Positions 9,598-19,625 of a DNA stretch of 33,094 bases are shown piece after piece (the stretch's first letter is position 1; each line of letters starts with the position of its first letter). The notes under the pieces were generated by a model. The model was not told the origin of the DNA. It made no database searches and saw only the letters and a program-made list of their open reading frames with translations. This DNA comes from Gloeopeniophorella convolvens. Lineage: Eukaryota; Basidiomycota; Agaricomycetes; Russulales. The position numbers were made by a program, and so were the translations under genes. Where the stretch lies: the NCBI GenBank assembly GCA_022496205.1, contig WTXD01000134.1, positions 1 through 33,094 of the forward strand, in the 5' to 3' direction.

Positions 9598-12500
9598 CTA
9601 CTCGGCCAGGTCCACTTCGTCTGCTTCACCTGGCGCAGGGTCGCCCATCAAGAGGATTTCCAACCCGGGCTTCTCCAAGAGGAAGAACGGGCACTGTCGT
9701 CGCCCTTGCTCGGTTCCATGGGCATCATGGCAACCACAGATAGTATGCACTTGGCTGGTATAACTTGAAGGTTTTGTAAGCCTTCGTAGGTGCACGAATG
9801 CACCACTCCAAAGGATTTTGCTAGCAAGTTGGCATCGGGGTTGGACCACACTGAGACGAGCGCGTATGCGAGCTGGGGCCCAGTACAATCGCTTCGGAAA
9901 AAGAACTGCACCTCGCCTATGTGCGTTGTGTCTTGAAGTACGTACTATGGCCACCAGAACATCCACGTGAGTCTACAGACCATCTGCGAGCACAGCAATG
10001 GAACGTACTTTAACATTTCGCGAACGGCGCACCCGCTCTGCAGAGAATGCGCGCTCTGTCTCTTTCCAGTGCGACCGAGCAATCTGGAGGTTGGGGAGCT
10101 GCAGGCGTGCCCAACGAATCCACCTGCGCTCTGGTACCTGTGCCCCATTCTGCTCCAAAAAAATCCGGAGTGCCGCGGCATGCTCTGCGCAAGGTACAAT
10201 GGGCTTCTCATCAGTTGCATGCAGTAGCACATAGCCGTCACCCAGAGGAACCGCCCCGCGGGGTAATTGACGTGGCCGGGGCCCCAGACCAGGGACCATC
10301 GCCTGAATCGCTGATGTCTGCGTGCGTCGCAAGCCGCAGTTCGCAAAGTTTGCATAAGGCTTGGAGTGTTGCTTGGCCTCCTGGCCCAGGTTCCCGATAG
10401 TCCGTTCGAGAGGCCACTGCGAGGAGTACATGCCAGGACCGAGGCGCATGGTGTCAAGCGCAAGGTGCGAGAGTCCGTGGATGCTTTGGCGACAGAAATG
10501 AAGACGCGATACCATTCGACAATAGTATATCGCCTCGTATTCCTCGTGAATTCTAGAATGAGAACGTGAGCAAGGTGAACTTGCTGTGCTGAGATAGAGC
10601 GCTGTAAAAGAATCCGAATGCCCGCGACAAGCTTGCAGAAATTGGACCAATATCGTTCTGGCAGGATACCATATAGCAGGGCAGGGCACAAACCAAAAAG
10701 GTAGAGTAGAAATTCCCAGGCCTTGTACCCGCTCGAGATCCTCTCTGCGGGGTTCCGTGGAGGGCGATCAAATGAACCAGGGAAATAGGGCCGGCACCGT
10801 GCAATGTCGTTACCATGTGCAATCCATGTATCCCCTTTGAGGACAGCCCAGTCCCAGGCTGCAACGGAGTCGCCGTTGTCACGGTCCACTGGCAGAGTGC
10901 CACGCCATAGGCCTAGGAAGAGGTCAGGGAGGTTGAGGCAGATAATATGCATGTGGTCAATAGAAAGGCATCCAGGCATGCCCGAGAAATGGCGCTCGGG
11001 CAACCCCAGGAAGATGCTAGGTTTGGAGATCCCAGTCTCCCTGCGGTTCTCCCGGAACTCTTGTTCCGTCCGGGAGCCCATCAAGCGGGTGATGTTGTTG
11101 CGGTAGGCTTCGTGGAGGGTTGTGGAAGGTCGCGGAACGCGTCAACATCGTTGTGATCACACCCTTGTACATTATAACCCAGTGGTTTGAGTAGTGCTGG
11201 GTAGTAATGACCACCCCCTGGCTTGTGTCTTCCCTTCAAGCCACAGTGCTCGCGGCAGCCATGTGCTCCATGGTGACCCACTTCTCCATGTATCTGCGCA
11301 AGTGCTGGACCATCTGCAGTGCTGAGGAAGAAGTAGGGGAATGAGGTGAAAACTGATTGGTGCGGCAGTCCCAGATGCGCAGTCCCTCTGACTGCAACGC
11401 TCGGAGATGGTGGAGCCCTGGGTAAATGAAGGAGTCCATGTGCTTTGGCCTGTTGGGACCGGGGATGAATCCACCAGGAAGAACGTGCTCTTTCTTGTAT
11501 CGCAGGTCGGGTGGCAAGTCAAGCAGCACCCAGATATAGACCCAACAATCAGATTGTTTTTTCTCATAGAGCTGAGCTCCGTCGATGGAGAGTGACAAGA
11601 CAATGTCCTCGGGCTGAATATCACCACGCGTGGTTGCATCAGAGAGAATGGATCCAGCAAAGACATCGTCGTAGACGTCTGGTTCCTCACCCGCATCCCG
11701 CCTCGCCTGGCGCGCCGCATAGTAACGCTGCCGGTAGCCCATGTTATCGGCACCACGGCATGACCGAAACTGTGCCTGTAGCTGTGGGCCTAGCGGGATG
11801 GTCATGGCCTGTTTGACGGGCACTTGCTTCTCCTTGCCCTTTCTCATGACGGTTTCGAAACGTGCCGCGCCACACTCCGGGCATATATTGAGCTCGGAGA
11901 AGGGCCTGAGAACGCGACGCACGAATTGATGCACATGTCGGTCATAATGGGGGCGATGTCAGTGAGCTCAAGGAGCTTCTTCTTGACTTGCTCGTAAGTG
12001 AGAAGGTCCAGCTCGGGCTGGAAGTCCTGAAGGTGGCGACGAGTATCCTCAAAGTTGGCCTGTGATCCATTGATCGTGTTTGCCATAAAGAGCCCCAGGG
12101 AGAGACGGAGCTCGGGGTCTAGTTCGAGGCCCTCAGTGTGCGGGTGGCGGAGGTGGGTTCGCATGGTTTCAGAAATGAGATCATTGTCCAGGGTCGCAGA
12201 CTGGAGGTCTCTGATGAAATCCAAGGACGTCTGCAGCGATGCAAGGGTCGGCGCAAAGTCGTCTGGGCTCCAAGCGTTGGGACCAGCAGGGGCATCGTCT
12301 GCATAGACATCAGAGCCATCTGGAGCATCCTCTGGTTGTGCATCCGTGTCCTCTGCACCTGCGCCCGTGTCCACGTCCGCATCCACATTCATGGCCGCAT
12401 CCTCAACTTCTTCAGCCTCGGATGCGGGTCGGCTGACATGCCTGCCGTCGTCAGACGAGGTGTATCGTCATGTGGGACATCCGACTCTGGTGGTTGTTTA

Positions 12501-12974
12501 GCGGAATGGACTTATATTTCGCAAGGAGAGAGAAACTCATGTGCATGGATCGGAGCATCCGCCTCCTCGTGGTGCACGGATCCCCCCCAGGCGATCCGGG
12601 TGGAGGTGACACATCCATTGGCAGGGCAATATCTGCATCTGTGAGCTGAGGCGACGGCGGTGGCAGGACAGGCTCGTGAAGAGGGTGGGCTGACCAAGAG
12701 AGCCAGCAGAAGGTTGACTTGAGCCTCCCGGGAGAGAAGATGGCCCCGCATCTGTGCTACCACCAGTACTCGGATCAACAGGCCCAGCGGTAGCGGTCCT
12801 CGCTTGGCCGAGGGAAGCCCCAGCCTGTCCACCAAGAGCACTCGAAGCTGGGAGGCCTCCCCGGCGTATGCGGTCCTCCAGTCGATGGGTTGAGTGGTTA
12901 TTCCATGTTGACTTGGATACCACGCGAGGATACTTGCAGTAGACCGAGCAGTCACACGTATATCTACGAGCCAT
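9598..12974 (-). pseudogene. Plavaka-type (Tnp2-like) transposase, frameshifted
   Basis: The start at 12974 gives an N-terminal Cys/His cluster (ARRYTCDCSVYCKYPRVVSK then TWNNHSTHR), a likely zinc finger. A Pro/Ser linker and an acidic region (12390-12290) follow, then the transposase body: DMCINSCVAFSG, CPECG, LSLSIDGAQLYEKKQSDCW, GFIPGPNRPKHMDSFIYP, HHGAHGCREHCGLKGRHK, TGISKPSIFLGLPERH, GSFDRPPRNPAERI, SQWPLERTIGNLGQEAKQ and a C-terminal FFLLEKPGLEILLMG ending at the TAG near 9598. These are hallmark blocks of the Tnp2/Plavaka group, with an RNase H-like fold by family knowledge. Frames change near 11897, 11345, 11120, 10550 and 9710, and TAG at 9945-9943 is in frame, so the protein is dead. 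Most breaks look like single-base indels. Confidence 0.85.
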
Positions 12975-13291
12975 AGGTGTCGCAGCACCTGGTGCAACAG
13001 AGCTGGGCAGTGGTGGTAGGCGTGGCGCGTGCTGCACGAGTTGCGAGAGGCCTGGTTGCGTTGCAATGCAGTGGAATGAAGCGAGTGGATTCACAGTCGC
13101 GTGTAGCACAAGTGTGGCGCACAAGTGTTGCACAAACTCGAAGCGCGACACACAGCGCTGATTTTGGACGGTGTTGAATCGAATTGTATCTTAATGCAGC
13201 GACGTGGGATTCCGGCAATTATACAATGTGCCGATTCTAAATTCTACATCCTCGTGCATTCAGATCCTTTCGCCTTCAACAAAATTCACCC

Positions 13292-13325
13292 CGGGCCGTT
13301 TCAATTCATCGGGTTTTTGACTGGG
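13292..13325 (-). repeat. Right terminal inverted repeat of the Plavaka element
   Basis: It ends TTTTTGACTGGG at 13325, the complement of the CCCAGT left end, and is followed directly by the ACTCAGC duplication (13326-13332). Confidence 0.75.
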
Positions 13326-13332
13326 ACTCAGC

Positions 13333-13613
13333 GATGACGTCAATGCGCAGCGCAATCCAGACTACTGACGTCACCATGACATCACAACCCAAAGTCCATG
13401 GCCTCTAGGCCCTTCCAGCCCATTCTAACCCTAGTATCCCACGGGACGAGTCACGTGCCGTCATGTGCAGCTTACGTAAGCCTGCACCCAACGCAAAGGA
13501 AATAATTCCCGTGGAATATGTACTTTTAGCACTTCTTCGATTACTCAGCTAGCAGTGAAGGCTCACGCCTGCTAGGTGGTCCAGGAATCCTTCGAAAAGA
13601 CGCGTCCGTGACA
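13333..13613. mobile_element. Right portion of the split solo LTR
   Basis: Sequence between the Plavaka duplication and the LTR end (GTGACA at 13613, followed by CTATC). No gene is seen. It contains a CACGTG near 13452. Confidence 0.55.
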
Positions 13614-13621
13614 CTATCTAG

Positions 13622-14998
13622 CTGTGCTGTGAAGATGCGAGGATGCATTATCAGAGACTTTCAGGAGCAACTCTACAAGTTTTGTGGTGTTAGAACATTT
13701 GTTCTATGTGCCTTTCTTGATGAGGGAAAGGTGATCCGAGCTTGTGGGTGAGTTTATGTCTTTTACCTTGTTGTCAAGCTTTTCCTTACTCTCCTTCAGT
13801 TAAGAGTACAATAAATACATCGAACATGGGACTGACTTCAAGACACTCATCCGTGACTGGGAGACTGCTCCTTTGTGGAGTAGCTGGAGGAAGTATTCTT
13901 AGAGATGTTTCTCTACAGGTCTGATCATTTTTCTCTTGAAGATTACCACTTATAAATATGATCAGCTATCCCTGAGCCAGTCTCTACCACTGGTCGTCTC
14001 AATAGGGTTCCCCTGCCTGTGAACCTTGATCTTGAAGGGTGCCCCTTGGTTCTAGTTATAGAGGACCCTAGCCGGCATCATGTCACAGTGCTTCAAAGGG
14101 CTGTCAGAGACTTTCTCACCTTTCATCTTAGTAAGTATCTGTTATAGTCAGATATACCAATCTAATCGTCCACTCTTAGAGTTTGTATCAGGCAGAACCA
14201 ACCTCTCCATTCCTTGGAGCAATGTCAAGAATGATCAATTGGTCTGGTTCCAAGATGAGAGCCTCCCCCCCTCACTTGTGTTGCAGGACCCATCAAAGAT
14301 GAGTAGGAGTGATGTAGAGAGGTTGCTTGACTACTGGCAACAGAAGGAGGAAGATGGTGTGCAGCCAGTGGAGTGGAAGTCATCCTGCCCTCTACTTTAC
14401 AGTATTGCACCCAGAATCCCTGTTGTTCATCGCCCTCCACCTGCAAAACATCTCCCCACTGCTCCCATCGACCCGACACCACCTCCCCCTACCAGCCCAT
14501 TAGCAAGTGAAGATCAGCATGGTATTTAACAATTATCTATGTTCTCAGCATGCTCATAAATTAGCCTTATAGCTCCTAGTGAAGAGGACACTCCCCCACC
14601 CTCATCACCACGCCCTAAGAGGCCATTTCCAAGAAGGGCACTTGAAAACAAGTCACCCAACCCTGTCCTGGTTGCATCAGCATCTAGACGCAATCTGACA
14701 GTCAATATAGAAAGTAGAGGGAGTACTAGTCGCAGGCGCTCTAACCAAATCATTGAGGAAGATGATGGTCCTCCTGTACTTCATGAGCGAGGCTTAGGAG
14801 GTGGGTTTGTTCCCAATATAGCCTTGTCAGCTGTCTCTACAATGGGGAAACGACAACCTAGGCTATCAGATAAAGCTAAGTGAGTTCTAGCAGCTCTTAG
14901 AGGCATTCATATACTCATTATCTTACTCACTATCCAGGAATGTAGATACAGGCAGAGGAGGGACTGGGACTACCTTTGACCTCATGAAGCGTTCTTGA
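13622..14998 (+). pseudogene. Gene B (L copy), 3' part
   Basis: It continues gene B after the insertion-swollen intron (acceptor CTATCTAG ending 13621). The exons read KMRGCIIRDFQEQLYKFCG (R: RDFQEQLYRYCGIRTFVL), then YNKYIEHGTDFKTLIRDW after an intron at 13748-13799, then a PVNLDLEGCPLVLVIED-type exon, then SGRTNLSIPWSNVKNDQ and LQDPSKMSRSDVERLLDYW, a Pro-rich segment, and a basic-acidic C-terminus (IIEEDDGPPVLHERGLGGG) ending at TGA 14996-14998. In-frame TAA at 13801-13803 and TAG at 13900-13902 replace CAA and CAG of the R copy, again C to T. With two stops in exon 2, at least four nonsense changes mark it as dead. Intron positions match R. Confidence 0.75.
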
Positions 14999-16208
14999 TG
15001 TAGTATATGGTGCAATGTAAAGAGTAGTGTTGTATTATATGATCTGTTAACTGAGTGTGACTCGTCCAGATTTACATTCTATCTTACTTAGTGTTTGATT
15101 AACATGTTTCTCCTTTAAGGTATATTGTATCAGCATTACAGGACCGGTATATGACTGGTCCGATCATTTGCAACCTGTCAATCATCCTGCCTCCCAACTG
15201 GTTAAATGAATTACACTGGCCAACCGATCACATGTCCTAGTATTAGAGGCCTATTTACTCACTCTAAAATGGACTCTATGACTTCAACAGCTCTAATATT
15301 TCTCCAGTATAGTTGTTGGAGCATTTGTACACAGTCAACAGTGGTTAAATATTGCCTGGAGGAATAGACACAATGCTTCTATACTATAAACCTTTATACT
15401 ATATATATAGGCTTACAGGACCGGTATATGACAGGACCGGTATGTTGAAGGACCGGTAATATAAACTATCCTCCCTTGTCATATCACCCTCAAGGCTCTC
15501 TCAGTCTCATTAGTATCCAGCAACAAGTAAGACACAATATATTGCTAACATCAGAAACATTTCCTATCTACTTTAAGGTTGACTCTATTGCTTTTACAGG
15601 TCCGGTATTTTTCAGGTAGTGTTGTTAAGGTGTCCATGCATAGTATATAGTGGTAGAATTATACCTGGATGTACATATTGTGTTGGTACTATATATGTTA
15701 GTACTATGTACAATAACATGACTGATGTATGACAGGACCAGTATGTGACAGGACCGGTATATGACAGGACCGGTATTTTACTCTAAATCACCTTATTGCA
15801 TATCCCTTAGAGTCACCTTCATCCTATTAGTACCAAGTAGAAGGTATGATAAAGTATATTCCTAATATTAGAAACATCAATTGGCTATTCTAAAGTTCAC
15901 TTTGTTACTTTAACAGGTCTGGTATTTTCTTATGCAGAGTAATTAGAGTGGCGATCTACTGTCAATAGTATTAATATAGTACCTACATACTGGGTGCAAG
16001 GTGTTTACTTAGCTGTATATATTGTTCTACTTGTACTTACAGGACCGATCAAAACCGGACCTGTCAATAAAAACTGGTTGATCGGCTGATCCTATGACTG
16101 ATAGGTGAAACTGGGCCGGTCGGCCAATGTCGGCTGTCCATGACTGATAAGAGAGTCTGCGGTCAACTGAACCCATGACTGATAGTAGCTAGTAGTAGTC
16201 CATATGTG
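14999..16208 (+). repeat. L-unit tail: about 315-bp degenerate tandem repeats loaded with ACAGGACCGGTAT
   Basis: No gene is seen. Landmarks recur at a spacing of about 315-318 bp: ACTTTAAGGTTGACTCT-like text at 15570 and 15890 (a more degenerate copy near 15260), ACAGGTCCGGTATTTT at 15596 and ACAGGTCTGGTATTTT at 15914, and clusters of GACAGGACCGGTATATG at about 15415-15460 and 15730-15775. The tail closes with the sequence shared by all three units and ending CCATATGTG at 16208. Confidence 0.6.
16069..16208 (+). repeat. Shared terminal repeat, L copy (ends CCATATGTG)
   Basis: About 140 bp running from GGTTGATCGGCTGA through ATGACTGATAGGTGAAAC to CCATATGTG. It is homologous to 19486-19625 and to the reverse complement of 27921-28062. 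Similarity among the three stops right after CCATATGTG, which marks an element boundary. Confidence 0.65.
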
Positions 16209-16463
16209 ATTTTTTTACTGTATTTACTGTATTTTTGTGCATGCATATGAAGTCTATATGAATATCAAGTCGTGTTGTTTTGCCTCTGACTCAAATTCGG
16301 CTTGCATGGACCATTCGAACGGCCCGTGCAACATGGTCCATACGGAACAGACCATGCAACTGAGCCCATTCAGGTTCACATATTCAGAACGGCACATACA
16401 CAATGGCACATGATGCCCAACCTGTGATATCCATCACATTCGCACAATTCTGTCATTATATTC
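16209..16463 (+). other. AT-rich spacer with R-type motifs, 5' side of the KDZ fragment
   Basis: No gene is seen. It contains AACGGCCCGTGCAAC near 16319 and decayed forms such as CATGGACC and CAGACCATGCAAC, so it belongs to the same motif family as the R unit. It may be the promoter or 5' end of the KDZ-like element. Confidence 0.35.
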
Positions 16464-17216
16464 ATGTCTCAGTCATCCTACTGCTGCTGATATTCATTCC
16501 TTCACTCTGAGCATCAATATCACCCAACTATGTTAAGACAATTGACCTAGATGATGAACCCATCCAACAGGACATCAGAAATGTTCAAACTAGGCTTGGT
16601 GTATGCACTTATGAGCGCACGGTCCGTTCAAAGCCATATCAGCACTCTAACAATCCTTCATCACATCGAGTCCCAACTGCTAGGCCATCTAGAGCATGCA
16701 CCACTGCTCAGGTGGTCCAGAATCAACCTCAAACGGCCCGTGCAACTCCTCATCCTCTACCAGAATATCAGCAAGATGATGATATGATGATGGTTAATGA
16801 AGAACCATCAGAACTCCCACCTCATCCTCAGTTGGTGTGTGATATTTATATCTCATCATATTACCCTCATTGGCCCTAGAAACCTATGGAGGAGTGGCTA
16901 GGACTCAGAGAGGATTATCTAAACATCCTTCTGCAGAGTGAAGGTCTTCAGAATGGCCTTGTGTGCTCAGTCTGTGGTGTTGAGGGTCTACTGTCTTGTT
17001 CTAATTGCTTTGGACGACCTGCATATTGCAAGAAATGCTGTCTAAGGCTCACAGGCATCTTCCCTTCCATAGACCTTCTGCATGGACTGGCACACATTAT
17101 TCTTCTGTGAGCCTTACATCTCTTGGCTACATCTTATATATGGGCCATAATGGGGAGCCATGTCCCATCACTGTTGAGGTATATTATTGTCATTGCTCTC
17201 TATAAATGCTTACTTA
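16464..17216 (+). pseudogene. KDZ-family transposase, N-terminal fragment with CxC zinc cluster
   Basis: A first exon with an acidic start (KTIDLDDEPIQQDIRN) leads, after an intron ending near 16880, to KPMEEWLGLREDYLNILL and the Cys cluster CSVCGVEGLLSCSNCFGR, then YCKKCC. After a one-base frame change near 17039 it continues as HRHLPFHRPSAWTGTHY and LGYILYMGHNGEPCP. This combination, an EWL-x-R-x-EYL-x-LL block followed by the Cys pairs and an LPFHR-x-x-x-WTG block, is typical of the N-terminus of Kyakuja-Dileera-Zisupton transposases in agaricomycetes. The exon ends at 17178 with a GT donor. The catalytic RNase H-like domain is absent: sequence changes to an LTR-like segment at 17403. No intact start was found. 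Confidence 0.75.
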
Positions 17217-17402
17217 TTAACTTAGGGGAAACAGGCTTAGCATGCTACTGAGAATGTCAATCAGACAAGAAATGTTAGTGTGTCACAGCAACGGTTAGTA
17301 TCAGTATGCTCTCTTAATATAAGTGTCTATCGATGGACTTGTCCTTGATTGCTAGAGATACTCAGTTTGCCACTAAGGTTCAGAGACTTATGGCCATCTC
17401 TG

Positions 17403-17858
17403 TGTTGCTGGGGCTAGGGGCGCTGAAAGGCATCCCAGGGGTGTCAGAGACACGCTCTGGAAGGCCCTGGAGTGTTCTGTGCTCTAGGGAGCTCTGAAGC
17501 GTTCCAGAACACTCACCCTTGCTTCTTTTCCATCAGCCCTGCATCCATGACCCTGCAGGGTCTTTGCTTATTCCATCCCTTTGTACTTCGCTTATTCTAC
17601 CCCTTTTGGACTTGTGCTTGTTCTATTCCCTTTATACTTCGCTTACTCTGCTCCCTTTGTACTTCGCTTATACTGCAACCCTGCACTTCTCTGATGTATA
17701 TAAGACCTGCAGAGGGGGGCATTTCGCCTCAGACTCATTCCCCTCCTCTGCAGGTAAGTAGTAGTTCGCTTTTGATGAATGTTAGACTCATTCCCCTCCT
17801 CTGCAGTCCCCTTGGGCTTTGTGACTCAAGGGCCCTTCATAGTCCGCTCCCAACAACA
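17403..17858 (+). mobile_element. LTR-like segment with TATA box, no matching target duplication
   Basis: It starts TGTTGCTGGG and ends CCCAACAACA, an imperfect 10-bp terminal inverted repeat of LTR type, 456 bp long. A TATA-like GATGTATATAAGACC lies near 17694, and GACTCATTCCCCTCCTCTGC occurs twice (17732 and 17787). The flanks (CTCTG left, TGGCC right) do not match. The left flank is KDZ debris and the right flank is gene B debris, so this may be a recombination product between two LTR copies rather than a clean insertion. Confidence 0.5.
17570..17695 (+). repeat. Five degenerate 24-26-bp tandem repeats in the LTR
   Basis: Units share the form TTC-C-CCCTTTGTACTTCGCTTA, with variants at 17573, 17597, 17622, 17647 and 17672. 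They lie just upstream of the TATA-like box and could be promoter repeats. Confidence 0.55.
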
Positions 17859-18299
17859 TGGCCCGTTCCAACATGCACCTTTGCCCCCTTGCCATCTAGA
17901 GCTTGTGGTGCACCCTCAGGTGCATCTGTGACATTTGCCTCTACTGTTGCAGGTGCATCTATGGCTAATCAAAGCAATGAAGGCTCATCCAACACTCATG
18001 ATGGCCCATCATCTAACACAGCAGCCACAAGTAGGTCTAGAAGGTGACCTAATGTTACAGCAATTGAGGAGGATGATAGTGAGCCTGTGGTGCATGAGTG
18101 AGGCAATGGTGGTAGATCAGTACCTGCCATGGCACTCTCTGTGAGCACAAGCTGTCCAAAGCATAACACTATACTAACTGAAAAGGCTAGGTACAATTCC
18201 TCTCCCTATTCACTATCTTGTAGTACTGACATTGTTCCTTACCCTGTAGCAATTCTGACAGAGGACGAGGAGCAGGTAGAGTTCCCAATGACTTCTTGA
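17859..18299 (+). pseudogene. Gene B C-terminal fragment (M copy), two CGA-to-TGA stops
   Basis: It matches the R gene B C-terminus almost residue by residue: FAPLPSRACGAPSGASVTF, ASTVAGASMANQSNEGSSNT, AIEEDDSEPVVHE and STDIVPYPVAILTEDEEQVE, ending TGA 18297-18299. TGA at 18045-18047 and at 18099-18101 both stand where the R copy reads CGA (Arg), so each is a C-to-T change at CpG. The first part of gene B is missing; homology begins at the LTR-like edge (17859). Confidence 0.75.
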
Positions 18300-19485
18300 G
18301 TGGTAGAGTATAGTTTCTAGGTTATACTGCATTGCCTAGGTAGTTTTTATTTATTGTGTATCTAGCTTGTTGATGTTTGAGGTGTACTGCCATGGTTATG
18401 GTTTTTGCACAGTCCATGTATATGTAGTGTAAGTAATCTATATCCATTGATTTTAAACGACTTATATGAGTACTCCTTGCACAGTCTGTTCTATAGTGTG
18501 TGCATGGTTCATGTTTCTGCATTGTATGCATTCAAAGTACACTACATAGTATCTAGTGTATTATGGTTACACTCACCCATCTTGATTTATCATTCATCAT
18601 CTGAGTTATGTGTATGGTGGACAACCTTGCAGTCACTCGATGTATCTAGTCCTTTGCATCTAGTACACTTATTATATCTCATTGTATATTAGTCTTTACA
18701 ACTGTCTAATATTCTTGTAGTGTCTATGCACTCCCCAATGGACATGCTTCATCTCTGGCTCCTTCTCATATGTAAGGACTTTGCAGAGTGTATTCTCAGT
18801 TTGAGAGCATATCTTACTTGTAGGTAAAGATATGTCTTATGATGCTTGACACCTGGATAATCAAAGCCATCTGAGTATAGCCATTACAACAGCTTGATTG
18901 ATGCAGTCATGTCTACTCTGTATACCTAGCACAACAGGTTATGGATGAGTAGTTCACACAGATATTACCTATACTGCCTGCACAGTCTGATCTGTGCATA
19001 GTCTATTCTCTAACATGATCTAATCTGTTCATTAATCATTGTAAACACGGACTGTTCTATGTATAGACCATTTCATGCACGGACTGTTCTATGCACGGTC
19101 CGTGCACATATAGTGTAACTGAACTATATATACAGATTTTATATGATTTACTTATAGGGCCTTTGCACGATCCATTTGATAGCACTTGCATGGTCTGTGT
19201 TTTTGCCTTGTATGCACTCAGAGTGCACTACATAGTCTGTAATGTAACATGGTAGCACTTATTTATCTTGATTTACCACTCACCACCTGAGTTATGTGTA
19301 TAGTGGGGGCCCTTGGAATCATCTGATGTATCTACTCACTATACTGAATTACACATGTGTTCATCATTGATCAATACTTAAACAATACTTGAATACTACT
19401 CAAACATTCTCTGAACACTCCTTAGATACTTCATTTTATGTTTTTCCAATCATTTCTTCATTCAAAGCGACGCTTGCACGGTCCG

Positions 19486-19625
19486 TTTTGGTATATGGTC
19501 GGCTGACACTATGACTGATAGGTGAAAACGGTCTGGTCGGCTGATGTCAGCTGACCATGAGTCATATGGAGATTCTGTGGTCGGGCCGTTCCTCAAGTGA
19601 TATAGCTGGTCTTGGTCCATATGTG
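19486..19625 (+). repeat. Shared terminal repeat, M copy (ends CCATATGTG)
   Basis: It runs from GTTTTGGTATATGGTCGGCT to GGTCCATATGTG at 19625 and then stops abruptly against retrotransposon protease sequence. Confidence 0.65.

Larger units (their letters stand above)
3113..13325 (-). mobile_element. 10.2-kb Plavaka/Tnp2-type DNA transposon with cargo
   Basis: The termini are inverted repeats starting CCCAGT (left at 3113; right end ACTGGG at 13325), with 21 of the first 27 positions matching. Direct duplications of ACTCAGC flank them (3106-3112 and 13326-13332). The element holds a minus-strand transposase of the Tnp2/Plavaka group near its right end and, to the left, two unknown divergent genes and an EST1-like gene fragment. 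Its base composition is visibly richer in G+C than the surrounding AT-rich units. Subterminal regions (3113-3480; 13165-13325) are full of GATTC/GAATC motifs such as CGATTC, which may be transposase-binding sites. The strand given is that of the transposase. The transposase is dead, so the element could only move in trans. Confidence 0.8.
2700..13613. mobile_element. Solo LTR (about 700 bp), split by the Plavaka element
   Basis: The outer limits are TGTGGCGG at 2700 and GTGACA ending at 13613, flanked by CTATC duplications. Removing the Plavaka insertion (3113-13325) and one copy of its 7-bp duplication leaves about 700 bp made of 2700-3112 plus 13333-13613. A TATA-like TTTATATACTAC lies near 2983, as expected in a U3 region, and no gag or pol sequence is present, so a solo LTR left by LTR-LTR recombination is the simplest reading. 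It sits inside an intron of gene B (L copy). Orientation is not determined with confidence; the TATA suggests plus. Confidence 0.6.
17859..19625 (+). repeat. Arm 1 of a 1.8-kb inverted repeat (M unit 3' part)
   Basis: It is homologous in inverted orientation to 27921-29705 across its whole length, including the gene B C-terminus, the noncoding tail and the terminal repeat. The tail contains its own degenerate duplication with a 687-bp offset (TTCTGCATTGTATGCATTC near 18515 and TTTTGCCTTGTATGCACTC near 19202). Compared with arm 2 it has lost many CpGs: for example GCACGGTCCGTG in arm 2 reads GCATGGTTCATG or GCATGGTCTGTG here. The remainder, 18300-19485, holds no gene. Confidence 0.75.

Noticed and set aside
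9945..10545. End of a long minus-strand frame (11084 to 9945) taken as one 379-aa protein
   Set aside because: After about 10550 the transposase motifs (RLHFCRQSIHGL, SQWPLERTIGNLG) are in another frame, so the long frame is a chimera of true and shadow coding.
12138..12644. 168-aa plus-strand open frame
   Set aside because: It is the shadow of the acidic and N-terminal regions of the minus-strand transposase.
17391..17402. ATGGCC on both sides of the LTR-like segment (about 17390 and 17857) as a target duplication
   Set aside because: The left copy is not adjacent to the TGTTGCTGGG end and the right copy overlaps the other end, so it does not flank the element properly.
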